Below are positions 35,936 through 44,137 of a stretch of DNA of 64,000 bases, one piece after another. The notes under the pieces are model-generated. The model was given only the letters and a program-made list of their open reading frames with translations. It did not search any database and had not been told where the DNA came from. Position 1 is the first letter of the stretch; each line of letters opens with the position of its first letter. The translations under genes were made by a program, and so were the position numbers. Source of the stretch: Schwartzia succinivorans DSM 10502 (GTDB lineage: Bacteria; Bacillota; Negativicutes; Selenomonadales; Selenomonadaceae); assembly GCF_900129225.1 (NCBI RefSeq), contig NZ_FQUG01000002.1:496001-560000 (forward strand). The letters are read 5' to 3'.

Positions 35936-36367
35936 TTATTCGAAAATCCTAAATAAATCGCACTCTATGAGGCGTATGTTTTCAATGGGGATTTTGGTAT
36001 TGTCTGTCATGTGCAGAATGCGTTTTACCCCGTCAAGATTTTTAAGGTTTCCGGAGACCGTTATATAGCGGCCTCCGGATTTTTTTTCGTCCTGATGAAA
36101 GTAGGTTACTGTTATAGAGGGATGCTCTTTCAGGTGCTGTTCGAGTACGGCAAGTCTGGCATCCAGCATTTCTATCATATCATCGCTGAGTTCCTTTTTT
36201 TCGTCTGTCAGCCGCGCTTCTTCGCGGGTGGCTTCGTCATACCCCGTGAGCGCGGCGAACGGAGAGAACTGCGCTGCCCTGTTTTCCATTGTCATACGTG
36301 GATGAGTGGAAGGCTCCGGGTGGGGCAGGTGTATTATATCGTCGTAACGTTGAATATCTTCGTTCAT
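35936..36367 (-). CDS. YolD-like partner of the Y-family polymerase
   Basis: 143 residues, in the motif pattern MENRAAQFSPFAALTGYDEA followed by a charged helix (LDARLAVLEQHLKEHP) and a beta-rich end (ITVTYFHQDEK, RYITVSGNLKNLD). These are features of the YolD-like family, which accompanies Y-family polymerases in Firmicutes (compare Bacillus YqjX next to YqjW). It overlaps the polymerase stop by 4 bases and so is translated from the same message. Its biochemical role is unknown. Confidence 0.85.
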   Translation of the reverse strand: MNEDIQRYDDIIHLPHPEPSTHPRMTMENRAAQFSPFAALTGYDEATREEARLTDEKKELSDDMIEMLDARLAVLEQHLKEHPSITVTYFHQDEKKSGGRYITVSGNLKNLDGVKRILHMTDNTKIPIENIRLIECDLFRIFE

Positions 36368-37875
36368 GCTTTGTGGCCTCCTACCTGTTGATTACGTTCA
36401 ATAGTCATAGCGTCCTGTTCAAGGTTTGAGCCCTTCAGTATGGCATTTTTGCCGAATTTTTCTTTTATGGCAATCATGGCATGCTGGAGTGATTTTTCTT
36501 TTTTCTCCTCGGCTTCGTTTTCTTTTCTTTCCTCGGCAGCCGCTTTGTAATCCGTAAAAAGTCCAAGCTGCTCTGTTTTGTCTGCTGGCTTTGGCAGGCT
36601 TTTTTCATCTACCACGTGATTGGCTGTAACTGTGACACGACGCACGTACAGGTTCGTGTCTGTTATACGCTCGTAGAGTTCAATCACGGCTGCGAGAATC
36701 TTCTTTGATGAGGATGTGTGCTCACCGAGATTGATTGAGCCGTGGGCGGGTTTTGGGACGGTACGTCCGTAATGGTCGGTATGAACTCCGCCTTTATAGG
36801 AATTGCGCATGTTTTCAATGTCGTAGCCGATGTTTAGTACAATCTGGTCTGTAACCAGTCCCTTCGCTACGAGGTCAAGAACGAGAAGGTCTGTCATTTC
36901 CCAGACGATGAGCCGTCCTTTTTCGTGGGAATAGGGTTTTTGAAGCACCTGTCCTGAGCCGATACTGTTCGAGGCAGGCTTGTAAGCCTTTATGGCTGCC
37001 ATTGTACATGGTTCCCAGCCCCAGGCATGGTCTATCAGAAGCTCGGCGTTTATGCCGAACAGCTTATACAGCAGGGCTTCGCTGTGATATTCGTTTCTAC
37101 TGCCCAGAGAACATCGGGCGATGTCTCCCATTGTGTGCAGCCCGTTGGCTTCAAGTTTCTTTGCGTAGCCTTTCCCTACACGCCAAAAATCCGTCAGGGG
37201 CGTATGCGTCCATAACTTTTCACGGTAGCTCATTTCGTCAAGCTCAGCTATCCGTACACCGTCCTTGTCTGCAGGCATTTTCTTTGCCACGATATCCATA
37301 GCGATTTTGGCGAGATACATATTTGTCCCTATGCCTGCCGTGGCGGTGATGCCTGTTTCCGCGAGCACTTCGCGAATCATTTTCAGGGCAAGCTCATGGG
37401 CGGTAAGACCATAGGTTTTTAGGTAGGGAGTCACGTCCATGAAAACCTCGTCAATGGAATAAATATGGATATCCTCCGGGGCGATATACTTGAGGTAAAT
37501 CCCGTAAATACGGGTGCTGTATTTCATATACAGTGCCATACGGGGGACTGCTGCGATATATGAGACAGCCAGGGCAGGATTTTCGGAAAGTTCATTTGCG
37601 TCGCAGGATTCACCTGTCAGTATGTGGTTTGGCGCCTTTGCCCTGCGGCGTATGTTCGCCTCTTTTATTTTCTGTACAACTTCAAAAAGCCGTGCACGCC
37701 CAGGAATGCCGTAGGTCTTAATAGCTGGGGTGGCGGCAAGGCAGATTGTTTTTGTCGAGCGGCTTTCGTCCGCAACTACAAGATTTGTGGTCAGCGGATC
37801 GAGTCCGCGTTCTATGCACTCCACAGATGCATAAAAGCTTTTAAGGTCGATGGCTATATATGATGAGGCAGTCAT
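36364..37875 (-). CDS. Y-family DNA polymerase (UvrX/YqjW type)
   Basis: Translesion polymerase, 503 residues. The catalytic palm is intact: AIDLKSFYASVE (first Asp and its Glu) and YSIDEVFMDV (S-x-D-E). The LAATPAIKTYGIPGRARLFE segment is typical of the UvrX/YqjW branch rather than DinB. The fingers, thumb (ETGITATAGIGTNMYLAKI) and little-finger regions follow. GGAGGATT precedes the ATG. A LexA-like box lies 77 bases upstream, so it is probably SOS induced. Confidence 0.93.
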   Translation of the reverse strand: MTASSYIAIDLKSFYASVECIERGLDPLTTNLVVADESRSTKTICLAATPAIKTYGIPGRARLFEVVQKIKEANIRRRAKAPNHILTGESCDANELSENPALAVSYIAAVPRMALYMKYSTRIYGIYLKYIAPEDIHIYSIDEVFMDVTPYLKTYGLTAHELALKMIREVLAETGITATAGIGTNMYLAKIAMDIVAKKMPADKDGVRIAELDEMSYREKLWTHTPLTDFWRVGKGYAKKLEANGLHTMGDIARCSLGSRNEYHSEALLYKLFGINAELLIDHAWGWEPCTMAAIKAYKPASNSIGSGQVLQKPYSHEKGRLIVWEMTDLLVLDLVAKGLVTDQIVLNIGYDIENMRNSYKGGVHTDHYGRTVPKPAHGSINLGEHTSSSKKILAAVIELYERITDTNLYVRRVTVTANHVVDEKSLPKPADKTEQLGLFTDYKAAAEERKENEAEEKKEKSLQHAMIAIKEKFGKNAILKGSNLEQDAMTIERNQQVGGHKA

Positions 37876-37951
37876 GATAATCCTCCGTGAACAACTAAAA
37901 ATGGCTTATTCGAAATATAGTTAACTTTTGTTTGAGAAAAAGCCTGATTTT

Positions 37952-37965
37952 AGAATAAACGTTCT
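37952..37965 (-). promoter_or_regulatory. LexA-like SOS box upstream of the Y-family polymerase
   Basis: AGAATAAACGTTCT matches the Gram-positive LexA consensus CGAAC-RNRY-GTTYG in 10 to 11 of 14 places: GAA, purine-N-purine-pyrimidine, and GTTC are all right. It lies 77 bases before the polymerase start. A second weaker copy, CGAAATATAGTTAA, lies between it and the gene. Confidence 0.6.
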
Positions 37966-38071
37966 GCGTGAAAACAGCAAGGAAATTTTTTTGAAGGAGG
38001 AGGAAAAACGTTTTACCAAGGGGGTGAGAAGATTTTGAGCAAATTGGGTGATGGTGCAGTAAATACGATTA

Positions 38072-38080
38072 TGATATAAT
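38072..38080 (+). promoter_or_regulatory. Extended -10 promoter of the two-gene unit
   Basis: TGATATAAT (TGN-TATAAT) lies about 108 bases before ATG 38188 and has no good -35 partner. The same extended box is seen before codY. Confidence 0.5.
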
Positions 38081-38187
38081 ACAGAATATAAAATTAAGTA
38101 GTATTGCGGGCTTCACGGATGCAGTCTGCAGAGCCGATCGGGGCGGAAAGGGATATCCGCCGGAACAGTAAGCACGGAGGTTTCATT

Positions 38188-39186
38188 ATGTTCGAGGGAA
38201 TCGGTAAAATCGGAAGCTATGCGAAGCAGTGGAAGCTAAAACGCATGGCAAAAACGAAAATCACAACGGGTCAGACTGTCGATTTGAATAAAAGACAGTC
38301 CTTTTCGTCTGTCTTTGCGCAGATTGGAACGCAAAATACCAGTCAAACAAAGAAAACAACAAAGACAATGGCGGATAAGGCCAAAACGAATTCGATCAAG
38401 CAGAAGCTTAAAAGAGGAAAGAAGCTTTCGGCGGAAGAGTTCAAGCATCTGAGGGAAAAGGAGCCGGCGCTGTACGAGAAGGCAAAGGTTGTACAGTCAG
38501 CCAGAGAGCAGCTGGAACGCGACCTGAAGCACTGCAAGACAAAGGCAGAGGTGCGCATGGCTATGCTGCGCGCCAGCATGAAGGTGGAGTCACAGGCCGC
38601 TATGGCGGATGCGTCTGCCGCAGGTGTTTCTTCCATGAACGGGGGAGTATCTGCAGGGCAGGCAGCAGGCGCAGCCGGGGAGGCAATGAATCCGGGCGGG
38701 GCGGCGTCGTCAATGGACACAGGAAGCGCAGCAGGAGAAGCACAGATTCCGCAGGGAATGACCGGTAATGAAAATACTGCGGCGACAGGGGAGTCCGCAG
38801 CATCGGCGTCTGCAGCTGAAGGAACAGAGGCGGCACAAAAGGAGCAGACAGAAGAGCATAGACTTGAAAAAAGTATCGAAGGCGTGCTTGATTCGAACAA
38901 AGGCTCTGCTGCCAGCACAGCGGCACTTCTTGAGGCAATGGAGACCTTGGAGGATTCGGGGATGGATCTTCCACCGACACAGGTGTTGATTATACGTGCG
39001 CTTCATGATGCATATGATAAATTTATAAAATCAAAGGAATATGAGGAGCTCCCCGAAAATTTGATGGAGGAGCAGGAGAGCAAGCCAAAAGATAAGCCTC
39101 AAAAGCCTGAGGCGTATAAGATTGCGGCTGTTTGTGACGTGTATATCAGTGCAGTTCATGCGGCTGAAAACAAGAATTTTGAGTAA
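38188..39186 (+). CDS. Unrecognised charged, Ala/Gly-rich protein
   Basis: I do not recognise this 332-residue protein. ATG 38188 follows CGGAGG by 7 bases. The first 130 residues are very basic and helical (KLKRGKKLSAEEFKHLREKE); then comes a low-complexity Ala/Gly/Ser/Met stretch (about 155-230), an acidic helix, and a C-terminal conserved-looking domain (SAASTAALLEAMETLEDSGM DLPPTQVLIIRALHDAYDKF). No signal peptide or membrane helix. The next gene follows after 40 bases, probably in the same operon. Confidence 0.65.
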   Translation: MFEGIGKIGSYAKQWKLKRMAKTKITTGQTVDLNKRQSFSSVFAQIGTQNTSQTKKTTKTMADKAKTNSIKQKLKRGKKLSAEEFKHLREKEPALYEKAKVVQSAREQLERDLKHCKTKAEVRMAMLRASMKVESQAAMADASAAGVSSMNGGVSAGQAAGAAGEAMNPGGAASSMDTGSAAGEAQIPQGMTGNENTAATGESAASASAAEGTEAAQKEQTEEHRLEKSIEGVLDSNKGSAASTAALLEAMETLEDSGMDLPPTQVLIIRALHDAYDKFIKSKEYEELPENLMEEQESKPKDKPQKPEAYKIAAVCDVYISAVHAAENKNFE

Positions 39187-39226
39187 TACAGGGTACTAAA
39201 TTGATTGTACCCGGAGGGGGATTCAG

Positions 39227-41338
39227 ATGGAGAAGATAAAGATTGGAAAGGGAGAAGTCCTGCATAAAAAGGGGGACGAGGTCAAAAATATCGAGATTGT
39301 TCTTTCCGGAGCGCTAACTATGACGAACAGGGATACTGTTGATGTTCGTCTGAGCGGAGGCGGTATTGCAGGCGCAGTTTATAATCCCGGGGATTTGTAT
39401 GTATTCGACTATGCCGCAGCAGAGGATACTACCCTTCTCGTGTTTGATTATACGTCAGATGATGATATTGTTGATGCTGTTTCAAGCGCGACAGCCATTG
39501 CTCCGGTTATGGCTGCTTCCAACATGGAATTTGCGAATGGTATGCTGGACGCGCTTAACTCCGTTACGGACACGGTGGCTAACTTTTGTAAGGAAATCAA
39601 GTACAACTACAATGACTATAAATTCATGTGCGTAAAGCTTGAAAAGGAACCTGAACAGTTTTCTTTTGTGGAGCAGCTTCCAACACCTGATACCCCGGAA
39701 ATAACATCAAGCTGGGAAGCAGAGATATGCCGTTCCTTCTGTGAGCATCGGGGAGCTTTGGAAGCAAATTATTATTCACTGGGAGCCAGCTTCTGCATTG
39801 AAGCCGTTATGCGCGCGTCGGTAACAGGGCGTCGTATCCGTAAGGAGCTTGAGGCTGCAACAGAATTTTCCTCCTGGGTAAAAAATGGAACTGCAGATTT
39901 TGTGAATGCATTCTATGATGTAAAATCAAGAGTTGATACTGAAAACCGCGGGACTTCCGGAGAGGTTCCGACTATCGAAAACGCTTTGGAGGTTATCCTT
40001 GCGTTCTCCGGAGTCAGCCAGGAGATTGCAGACACATTCCGCAAGGATCTCAAGCAGTTCTCAGAGACTGAGGACCGCAGAGCAAAATCTGACGAGATGC
40101 GTCATCTGCGCATGAGCATTGCAGAAGGATACTACAACATCTATGAAGCGGCTTTCTTCAAAAGCCTTGAAACAAGCCATATTCCCGCAGAGGTCAGAAT
40201 GTTCTTCCTGTTCGGCTTTGTGGATGAAAATCTGGCAGGCAAGGCGAATACGGAAATGCTGTATAACATGGCTGTGAGCTGGGAAGAGCCCGAGGGAACA
40301 CGCATACTTCCTATGTATGAATGGCTGGTCAGAATATACAAGGGAGAAGCTGTTCCGTCGAAAAACGAGTTCGACAACGACTGGACGGAGTACCTTCGTG
40401 AAGAGGTTCGCACTGCAAACATGACTCAGCAGCGGGCTGATGAGCTGGCGAATGACCGCCATGCGATGGTAAGCTTCGAGATCCATAACATGTTCGTTAC
40501 CGCAAATAAAATCACCAATGGGCAGATGGCGTCCTTTGTGCCTGTATTTAACGCGCAGGATGTTATACGTCCGCTGGATAAATGCCTGGCAAGCATTCAA
40601 CGCGTTCAGGCTGCCCTGGATAAGGTTACGGAGATTGATTTCGGCTGCTTCTACAGACCTGCGCTCATACAGTATCCTGAGCTTAAGATTCAGCATTTCG
40701 TATATAACACGGAAATCAAACCGTATATCATACTCATGCCGAACTTCGGCGCCCGCGGAGTTATGTGGCAGGAGAATGAAGGCCCGCGCAGAACGACGCC
40801 TGCACACATGGTTATCTCCGTATTCCACTCGGAGGAGCTGGAAGAAACCATCGTCCGCATGTGCGCTCAGTTCCGTTGGGAGATGTGCCGCCGCATCCAG
40901 GGCGTGCGTTACATGGATATCTCCGAGCCTTCACTGACATCGGAGTACATGAACTATCTCCAGTTCTACAAAAAGAACGGATATCTCTCTGCTGACATGA
41001 AGGAACGTATCAAGATTGCACTGCAGAAAGCCAGAAACGACTATAAGGTTGTGTTCGTTGCGGACTACGAGAAATATATTCTGAACGAAGCTTTTGGACT
41101 GCCGCGTCTGAACAAGGTAACGCGGGAGATTCTGTTCCGCTACTGCACCTTCTCTCAGAAGTATCGTAAGGCACTGGCCATCAATCCGCAGTACCAGCAG
41201 CTCATTGAGCGCTGGGGGATTACACAGAGTGCAAAGCTTCACGGCGTAGACCTCATGGCGAAAAAGGTCAAGAGAATGAAACCGGGCGAACCGCTTCCGA
41301 AGGAGATAGAAGAGGAGCTTGCATTCCTCAGACTCTGA
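39227..41338 (+). CDS. Large protein with cyclic-nucleotide-binding-like N-terminal domain
   Basis: 703 residues. The first 80 resemble a cNMP-binding (Crp-like) beta-barrel: GEVLHKKGDEVKNIEIVLSG then GGGIAGAVYNPGDLYVFDY. The typical phosphate-binding cassette Arg-Ala pair is not obvious. The rest, about 600 residues, is mainly helical with no recognised domain and no HTH, so it is not a Crp-type regulator. No membrane segment. GAGGGGG precedes ATG 39227. It is closed by a strong terminator. Its job is unknown; the pairing with the preceding gene suggests that the two work together. Confidence 0.7.
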   Translation: MEKIKIGKGEVLHKKGDEVKNIEIVLSGALTMTNRDTVDVRLSGGGIAGAVYNPGDLYVFDYAAAEDTTLLVFDYTSDDDIVDAVSSATAIAPVMAASNMEFANGMLDALNSVTDTVANFCKEIKYNYNDYKFMCVKLEKEPEQFSFVEQLPTPDTPEITSSWEAEICRSFCEHRGALEANYYSLGASFCIEAVMRASVTGRRIRKELEAATEFSSWVKNGTADFVNAFYDVKSRVDTENRGTSGEVPTIENALEVILAFSGVSQEIADTFRKDLKQFSETEDRRAKSDEMRHLRMSIAEGYYNIYEAAFFKSLETSHIPAEVRMFFLFGFVDENLAGKANTEMLYNMAVSWEEPEGTRILPMYEWLVRIYKGEAVPSKNEFDNDWTEYLREEVRTANMTQQRADELANDRHAMVSFEIHNMFVTANKITNGQMASFVPVFNAQDVIRPLDKCLASIQRVQAALDKVTEIDFGCFYRPALIQYPELKIQHFVYNTEIKPYIILMPNFGARGVMWQENEGPRRTTPAHMVISVFHSEELEETIVRMCAQFRWEMCRRIQGVRYMDISEPSLTSEYMNYLQFYKKNGYLSADMKERIKIALQKARNDYKVVFVADYEKYILNEAFGLPRLNKVTREILFRYCTFSQKYRKALAINPQYQQLIERWGITQSAKLHGVDLMAKKVKRMKPGEPLPKEIEEELAFLRL

Positions 41339-41347
41339 TAAAAACAA

Positions 41348-41395
41348 AAAAGGCTGCTGCATAAGTGATTTCTCACCGGTGCAGCAGCCTTTTTT
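41348..41395 (+). terminator. Strong (bidirectional) terminator
   Basis: AAAAGGCTGCTGCA pairs with TGCAGCAGCCTTTT (arms about 41348-41361 and 41380-41393) around an 18-base loop. The A-rich flank on the left and the T-run on the right allow termination in both directions. Confidence 0.9.
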
Positions 41396-41471
41396 GTCAG
41401 TATTATGGAGCAAGGACGAAATTCAGCTTGGTTTTATCCGATACTAATAGGTGCTGGATAAATCTAACAAT

Positions 41472-41544
41472 ATCTTTACTTTTGAATGTGTATGTTGCTG
41501 AAATCTTTACTTTTTGCGCAAAAAATAATAAAATAAGTAAAGAT
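41472..41544 (+). repeat. Operator-like repeats of the HTH-Fic gene
   Basis: ATCTTTACTTTT occurs at 41472-41483 and again at 41503-41514, 31 bases (about three helical turns) apart. An inverted copy, AAGTAAAGAT, lies at 41535-41544. A palindrome TTTTTGCGCAAAAA sits between the second and third copies. Copies two and three flank the predicted promoter, as an autoregulatory operator would. Confidence 0.7.
41506..41534 (+). promoter_or_regulatory. Promoter of the HTH-Fic gene
   Basis: TTTACT (41506-41511, four of six to the -35 consensus), a 17-base spacer and TAAAAT (41529-41534). The -35 lies inside the second ATCTTTACTT repeat and the start of transcription falls within the third, so an occupied operator would block initiation. 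Confidence 0.6.
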
Positions 41545-41563
41545 GAGACTGGCGGTGACAGAT

Positions 41564-42478
41564 ATGATTTTGTATGAAGGATTGGAGAAAGCATTAAAAG
41601 AAAAAGGGATTGGAAAAACGGAGCTTTCTTCTGCCACAGGACTTTCTTCGCGAACAATTGCAAAAATCGCAAAAGGAGAAAAGCTGTCACAGCGCAGCCT
41701 AAAAAAGATAGCTGAGTATCTTGGACAAAAGCCGGAAGCTTTGCTGAAAGAAGTTTCGGAGAATAAAATTTTGCAGATTCTCCGTGACGAAAAGGAGATA
41801 AAGCTTTCGGGAGGATTATATCATGAACTGCAGGTCAGAATGACCTATAATTCAAACCACATAGAAGGAAGTAAATTATCCGAGGCTCAGACACGGCTTA
41901 TTTTCGAGACAAATACAATAGACGCGGGCGATGGTGTTCCTGTAGATGATATCATTGAAACCATGCATCATTTCCGTGCTATTGACTATGTGATTGAGCA
42001 CGCGGAGGACGTACTTTCAGAAGAAATCATAAAGCATCTGCATTACATATTGAAGCATGATACAAAGGATGCCGAACTAAGTTGGTTTGCTGTAGGTGAT
42101 TACAAGAAACGTGCCAATGTCGTAGGCGGCAGAGAAACAGCAAAGCCGGATGAGGTTCAAGGTCGGATGAGGAAGCTGCTTGAACGCTACAATGCTATCG
42201 CAGCTGTAACATTCGAAGATATTGTTGCATTTCATGCCGAGTTTGAAGCTATTCATCCGTTTCAGGATGGAAATGGCAGAGTCGGAAGGCTTATAGCTTT
42301 GAAAGAATGTCTTCACCACAATGTGATACCTTTCATTATCGAAGACCGGAAAAAGATTTTTTATTATCGGGGATTGTCTGAATGGAGAAAAGAAAAAGGA
42401 TGGCTTATTGATACCTGCCGTGACGGGCAGGACACGTTTATAAAAATTTTGGATATGCTTGATATACCTCATGAATAA
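41564..42478 (+). CDS. XRE-HTH plus Fic-domain protein (auto-inhibited type)
   Basis: Fic enzymes transfer AMP or related groups from nucleotides to target proteins. An N-terminal helix-turn-helix (KTELSSATGLSSRTIAKIAK, about residues 15-60) is fused to a Fic core with the full active site HPFQDGNGRVGR. The inhibitory helix motif S/T-x3-E-G is seen as SNHIEG ahead of the Fic core. ATG 41564 was chosen because the predicted transcript starts near 41541; an upstream ATG at 41543 lies inside the operator. 304 residues. No separate antitoxin gene is next to it. Confidence 0.9.
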   Translation: MILYEGLEKALKEKGIGKTELSSATGLSSRTIAKIAKGEKLSQRSLKKIAEYLGQKPEALLKEVSENKILQILRDEKEIKLSGGLYHELQVRMTYNSNHIEGSKLSEAQTRLIFETNTIDAGDGVPVDDIIETMHHFRAIDYVIEHAEDVLSEEIIKHLHYILKHDTKDAELSWFAVGDYKKRANVVGGRETAKPDEVQGRMRKLLERYNAIAAVTFEDIVAFHAEFEAIHPFQDGNGRVGRLIALKECLHHNVIPFIIEDRKKIFYYRGLSEWRKEKGWLIDTCRDGQDTFIKILDMLDIPHE

Positions 42479-42503
42479 ACGTGAGATAGATTGATGAGAA
42501 GAC

Positions 42504-42545
42504 AAATACCGTATCCTGCTAAAAATCGGGATACGGTATTTTTGT
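42504..42545 (+). terminator. Terminator between the Fic gene and the SGNH gene
   Basis: AAATACCGTATCC (42504-42516) pairs perfectly with GGATACGGTATTT (42529-42541), followed by TTTT. It lies between convergent genes and probably serves both. Confidence 0.9.
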
Positions 42546-42547
42546 TC

Positions 42548-43282
42548 TTATGATTTCACGTAATTGCTTATTTTGTCTCTCCAGAGCTCGTAGCCTTTTT
42601 GGTTGAGGTGCAGGCCGTCGACGGTGAGGTCGGCGGGGAGACTTCCGTTTTTGTCCGTAAAGTCGGGAGTTATGTCCAGATAAGTGTCATTGTATTTTTC
42701 GGCAAGCTTTTTTATGCCTTCGTTGAGCTTCAGGATATTTTTATTGGTACGGAGGCCTGCCTCCGGGAATATGGTTTCGTTAAACGGCAATACACTTTCT
42801 ATGTATATTGTTGTGTCAGGAAGCTCCTTGTGAAGTATTGAGAGTATTTTGTCGTAGTTTTCAAGTGTGGTCGGTATGTCGTGGTAGAAGCAGAGGTCGT
42901 TTGTTCCAATCATAAGGAAAATTTTTGGCGGCTGCATGGCAGTTACCTGGTCTATGCGGTTCAGAAGGCCGTCCGTTGTATCACCGCCAATTCCGAGATT
43001 TACAAGCGGGACGTCGGGGAATAGTGCATCCCAGTCCCCGCGGTCGGTCATGCTGTCACCGAAGAAGACGATAGGATGAGGTGCGTGAGGTTTTACTGCA
43101 AAGAGTAAATGCTTTCTTCTGTAATAGAGTGTCAGGTAGGAAGGTGTGTTTTCGTCACGCAGCATGTCCTCAAGAAAGTCCTCGGTCTGAGCTGCAGCCT
43201 TTTCAGGACCGCCGCAGTAAAGGATAAATACCGCAATGACAGCTGCTGTGAAACCTAAAATCCAAACGCAAAATTTTTTCAT
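42548..43282 (-). CDS. SGNH/GDSL-family hydrolase, membrane-anchored
   Basis: Esterase or acyl-hydrolase fold, 244 residues. An N-terminal membrane anchor or signal (WILGFTAAVIAVFILYCGG) is followed by the SGNH blocks: block I GDSMTDRG (Ser), block II NLGIGGDTT (Gly), block III IGTNDLCFY (Asn), and block V VDGLHLNQKGY (Asp and His). All four catalytic groups are present. The sequence before Cys (ILYC) is a poor lipobox. Likely acts on cell-envelope esters; the substrate cannot be told. Confidence 0.9.
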   Translation of the reverse strand: MKKFCVWILGFTAAVIAVFILYCGGPEKAAAQTEDFLEDMLRDENTPSYLTLYYRRKHLLFAVKPHAPHPIVFFGDSMTDRGDWDALFPDVPLVNLGIGGDTTDGLLNRIDQVTAMQPPKIFLMIGTNDLCFYHDIPTTLENYDKILSILHKELPDTTIYIESVLPFNETIFPEAGLRTNKNILKLNEGIKKLAEKYNDTYLDITPDFTDKNGSLPADLTVDGLHLNQKGYELWRDKISNYVKS

Positions 43283-43412
43283 AATATTCGCCCCACGATT
43301 TGAGATTTACATTAAATCTTCTATATTAATTTCGAAAATCCTGCGTGAAAACAGTTTTTTATTAAAGATAACCCTGTATAGGTAGAAAAATTGTGTGAAT
43401 TTTTGTGTTTTT

Positions 43413-43442
43413 TCATTGAGATGGTGTAAAATAATAAATAGT
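43413..43442 (+). promoter_or_regulatory. Candidate promoter of the SYLF gene
   Basis: TTGTGT (43413-43418), an 18-base spacer, and TAAAAT (43437-43442). The region between the SGNH gene and this promoter is AT-rich and has no gene. Confidence 0.45.
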
Positions 43443-43505
43443 TCGGTGAGGATGAAAAGCTTTCACTGAATGTGAGTTATATCATTTATAAAGGAGGAAT
43501 ATTCG

Positions 43506-44084
43506 GTGAAACAGGCTTGGAGAATTTTGTGTTTGGCATGCGTTATGATGGTGCTTTGTGCGGGAACGGTTTTTGCAAAGAGCGTTGAGGAAAAGCGCAC
43601 CGAGACGCGTGATAAGGCGGAGGCAACGCTGCAGGAGCTTTATGAGCGTCAGTCAGGGGCACGGTACGAGGTAGAAAACAGTCACGCTTATGCGGTGTTC
43701 TTTAATACAGGAATAAAAGTCGGAATCATCGGAAGCTCTCATGGACGTGGTGTTGCATATAACAACGTAACCGGCGAGGAATGCTTCATGAATATGAAGG
43801 AACTCTCGGCAGGGCTTGGGCTTGGCGTTAAGGAGTATTCTCTCGTCTTTATTTTTGAGAATCAGGACGTGTGGGAGCATTTTACGTCGGGTGATTGGAC
43901 CTGCGGAGGCGGTACGGCATCTGCAGGAGCTACTGATGGCGAAAGCGGCGGCGGAATAGAGGGAGCCGTGAAGCTGGCGGATGGAATCTGGGTATATCAG
44001 ATGACAACCAAGGGAATCACACTTGAGGCATCCCTTAACGGAACGAAGTTTACAAGGGACAAGAAGCTTAACGGTGAAAAGTAA
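43506..44084 (+). CDS. Secreted SYLF-domain (YSC84-like) protein
   Basis: 192 residues. A signal peptide is clear (LCLACVMMVLCAGTVFAKS). The mature part shows the SYLF/YSC84 pattern: SHAYAVFFNTGIKVGIIGSS HGRGVAYN, then Gly-rich segments (GLGLGVKEYSLVFIFENQ, GASAGATDG-like) and the end GITLEASLNGTKF. SYLF domains bind lipids or actin in eukaryotes; in bacteria the role is unknown and probably envelope related. The GTG start at 43506 follows GGAGGAAT. It is flanked by divergent and convergent neighbours, so it is monocistronic. Confidence 0.82.
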   Translation: MKQAWRILCLACVMMVLCAGTVFAKSVEEKRTETRDKAEATLQELYERQSGARYEVENSHAYAVFFNTGIKVGIIGSSHGRGVAYNNVTGEECFMNMKELSAGLGLGVKEYSLVFIFENQDVWEHFTSGDWTCGGGTASAGATDGESGGGIEGAVKLADGIWVYQMTTKGITLEASLNGTKFTRDKKLNGEK

Positions 44085-44095
44085 TATGCAAAAAT

Positions 44096-44134
44096 AACGG
44101 GATGCACGAATCCGATGGATTTATGCATCCCGTT
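44096..44134. terminator. Shared terminator of convergent genes
   Basis: AACGGGATGCA (44096-44106) pairs with TGCATCCCGTT (44124-44134), a perfect 11-base stem. T-rich sequence follows on the right and the AraC-type gene ends 4 bases later, so the hairpin can serve both strands. Confidence 0.8.
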
Positions 44135-44137
44135 GCT

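Larger units (their letters stand above)
37876..38187. other. Divergent intergenic region with SOS box
   Basis: 312 bases without a gene, between the polymerase (leftward) and an unrecognised gene (rightward). It holds the polymerase ribosome site, the LexA-like box at 37952-37965, two purine-rich GGAGG/AGGGGGTG stretches (about 37996-38026) that do not precede a usable reading frame, and an extended -10 box at 38072-38080. No RNA gene is visible. Confidence 0.6.

Noticed and set aside
41543-42478. Fic gene as half of a two-gene toxin-antitoxin pair
   Set aside because: No small antitoxin gene is adjacent on either side; the inhibitory motif is in the same protein.
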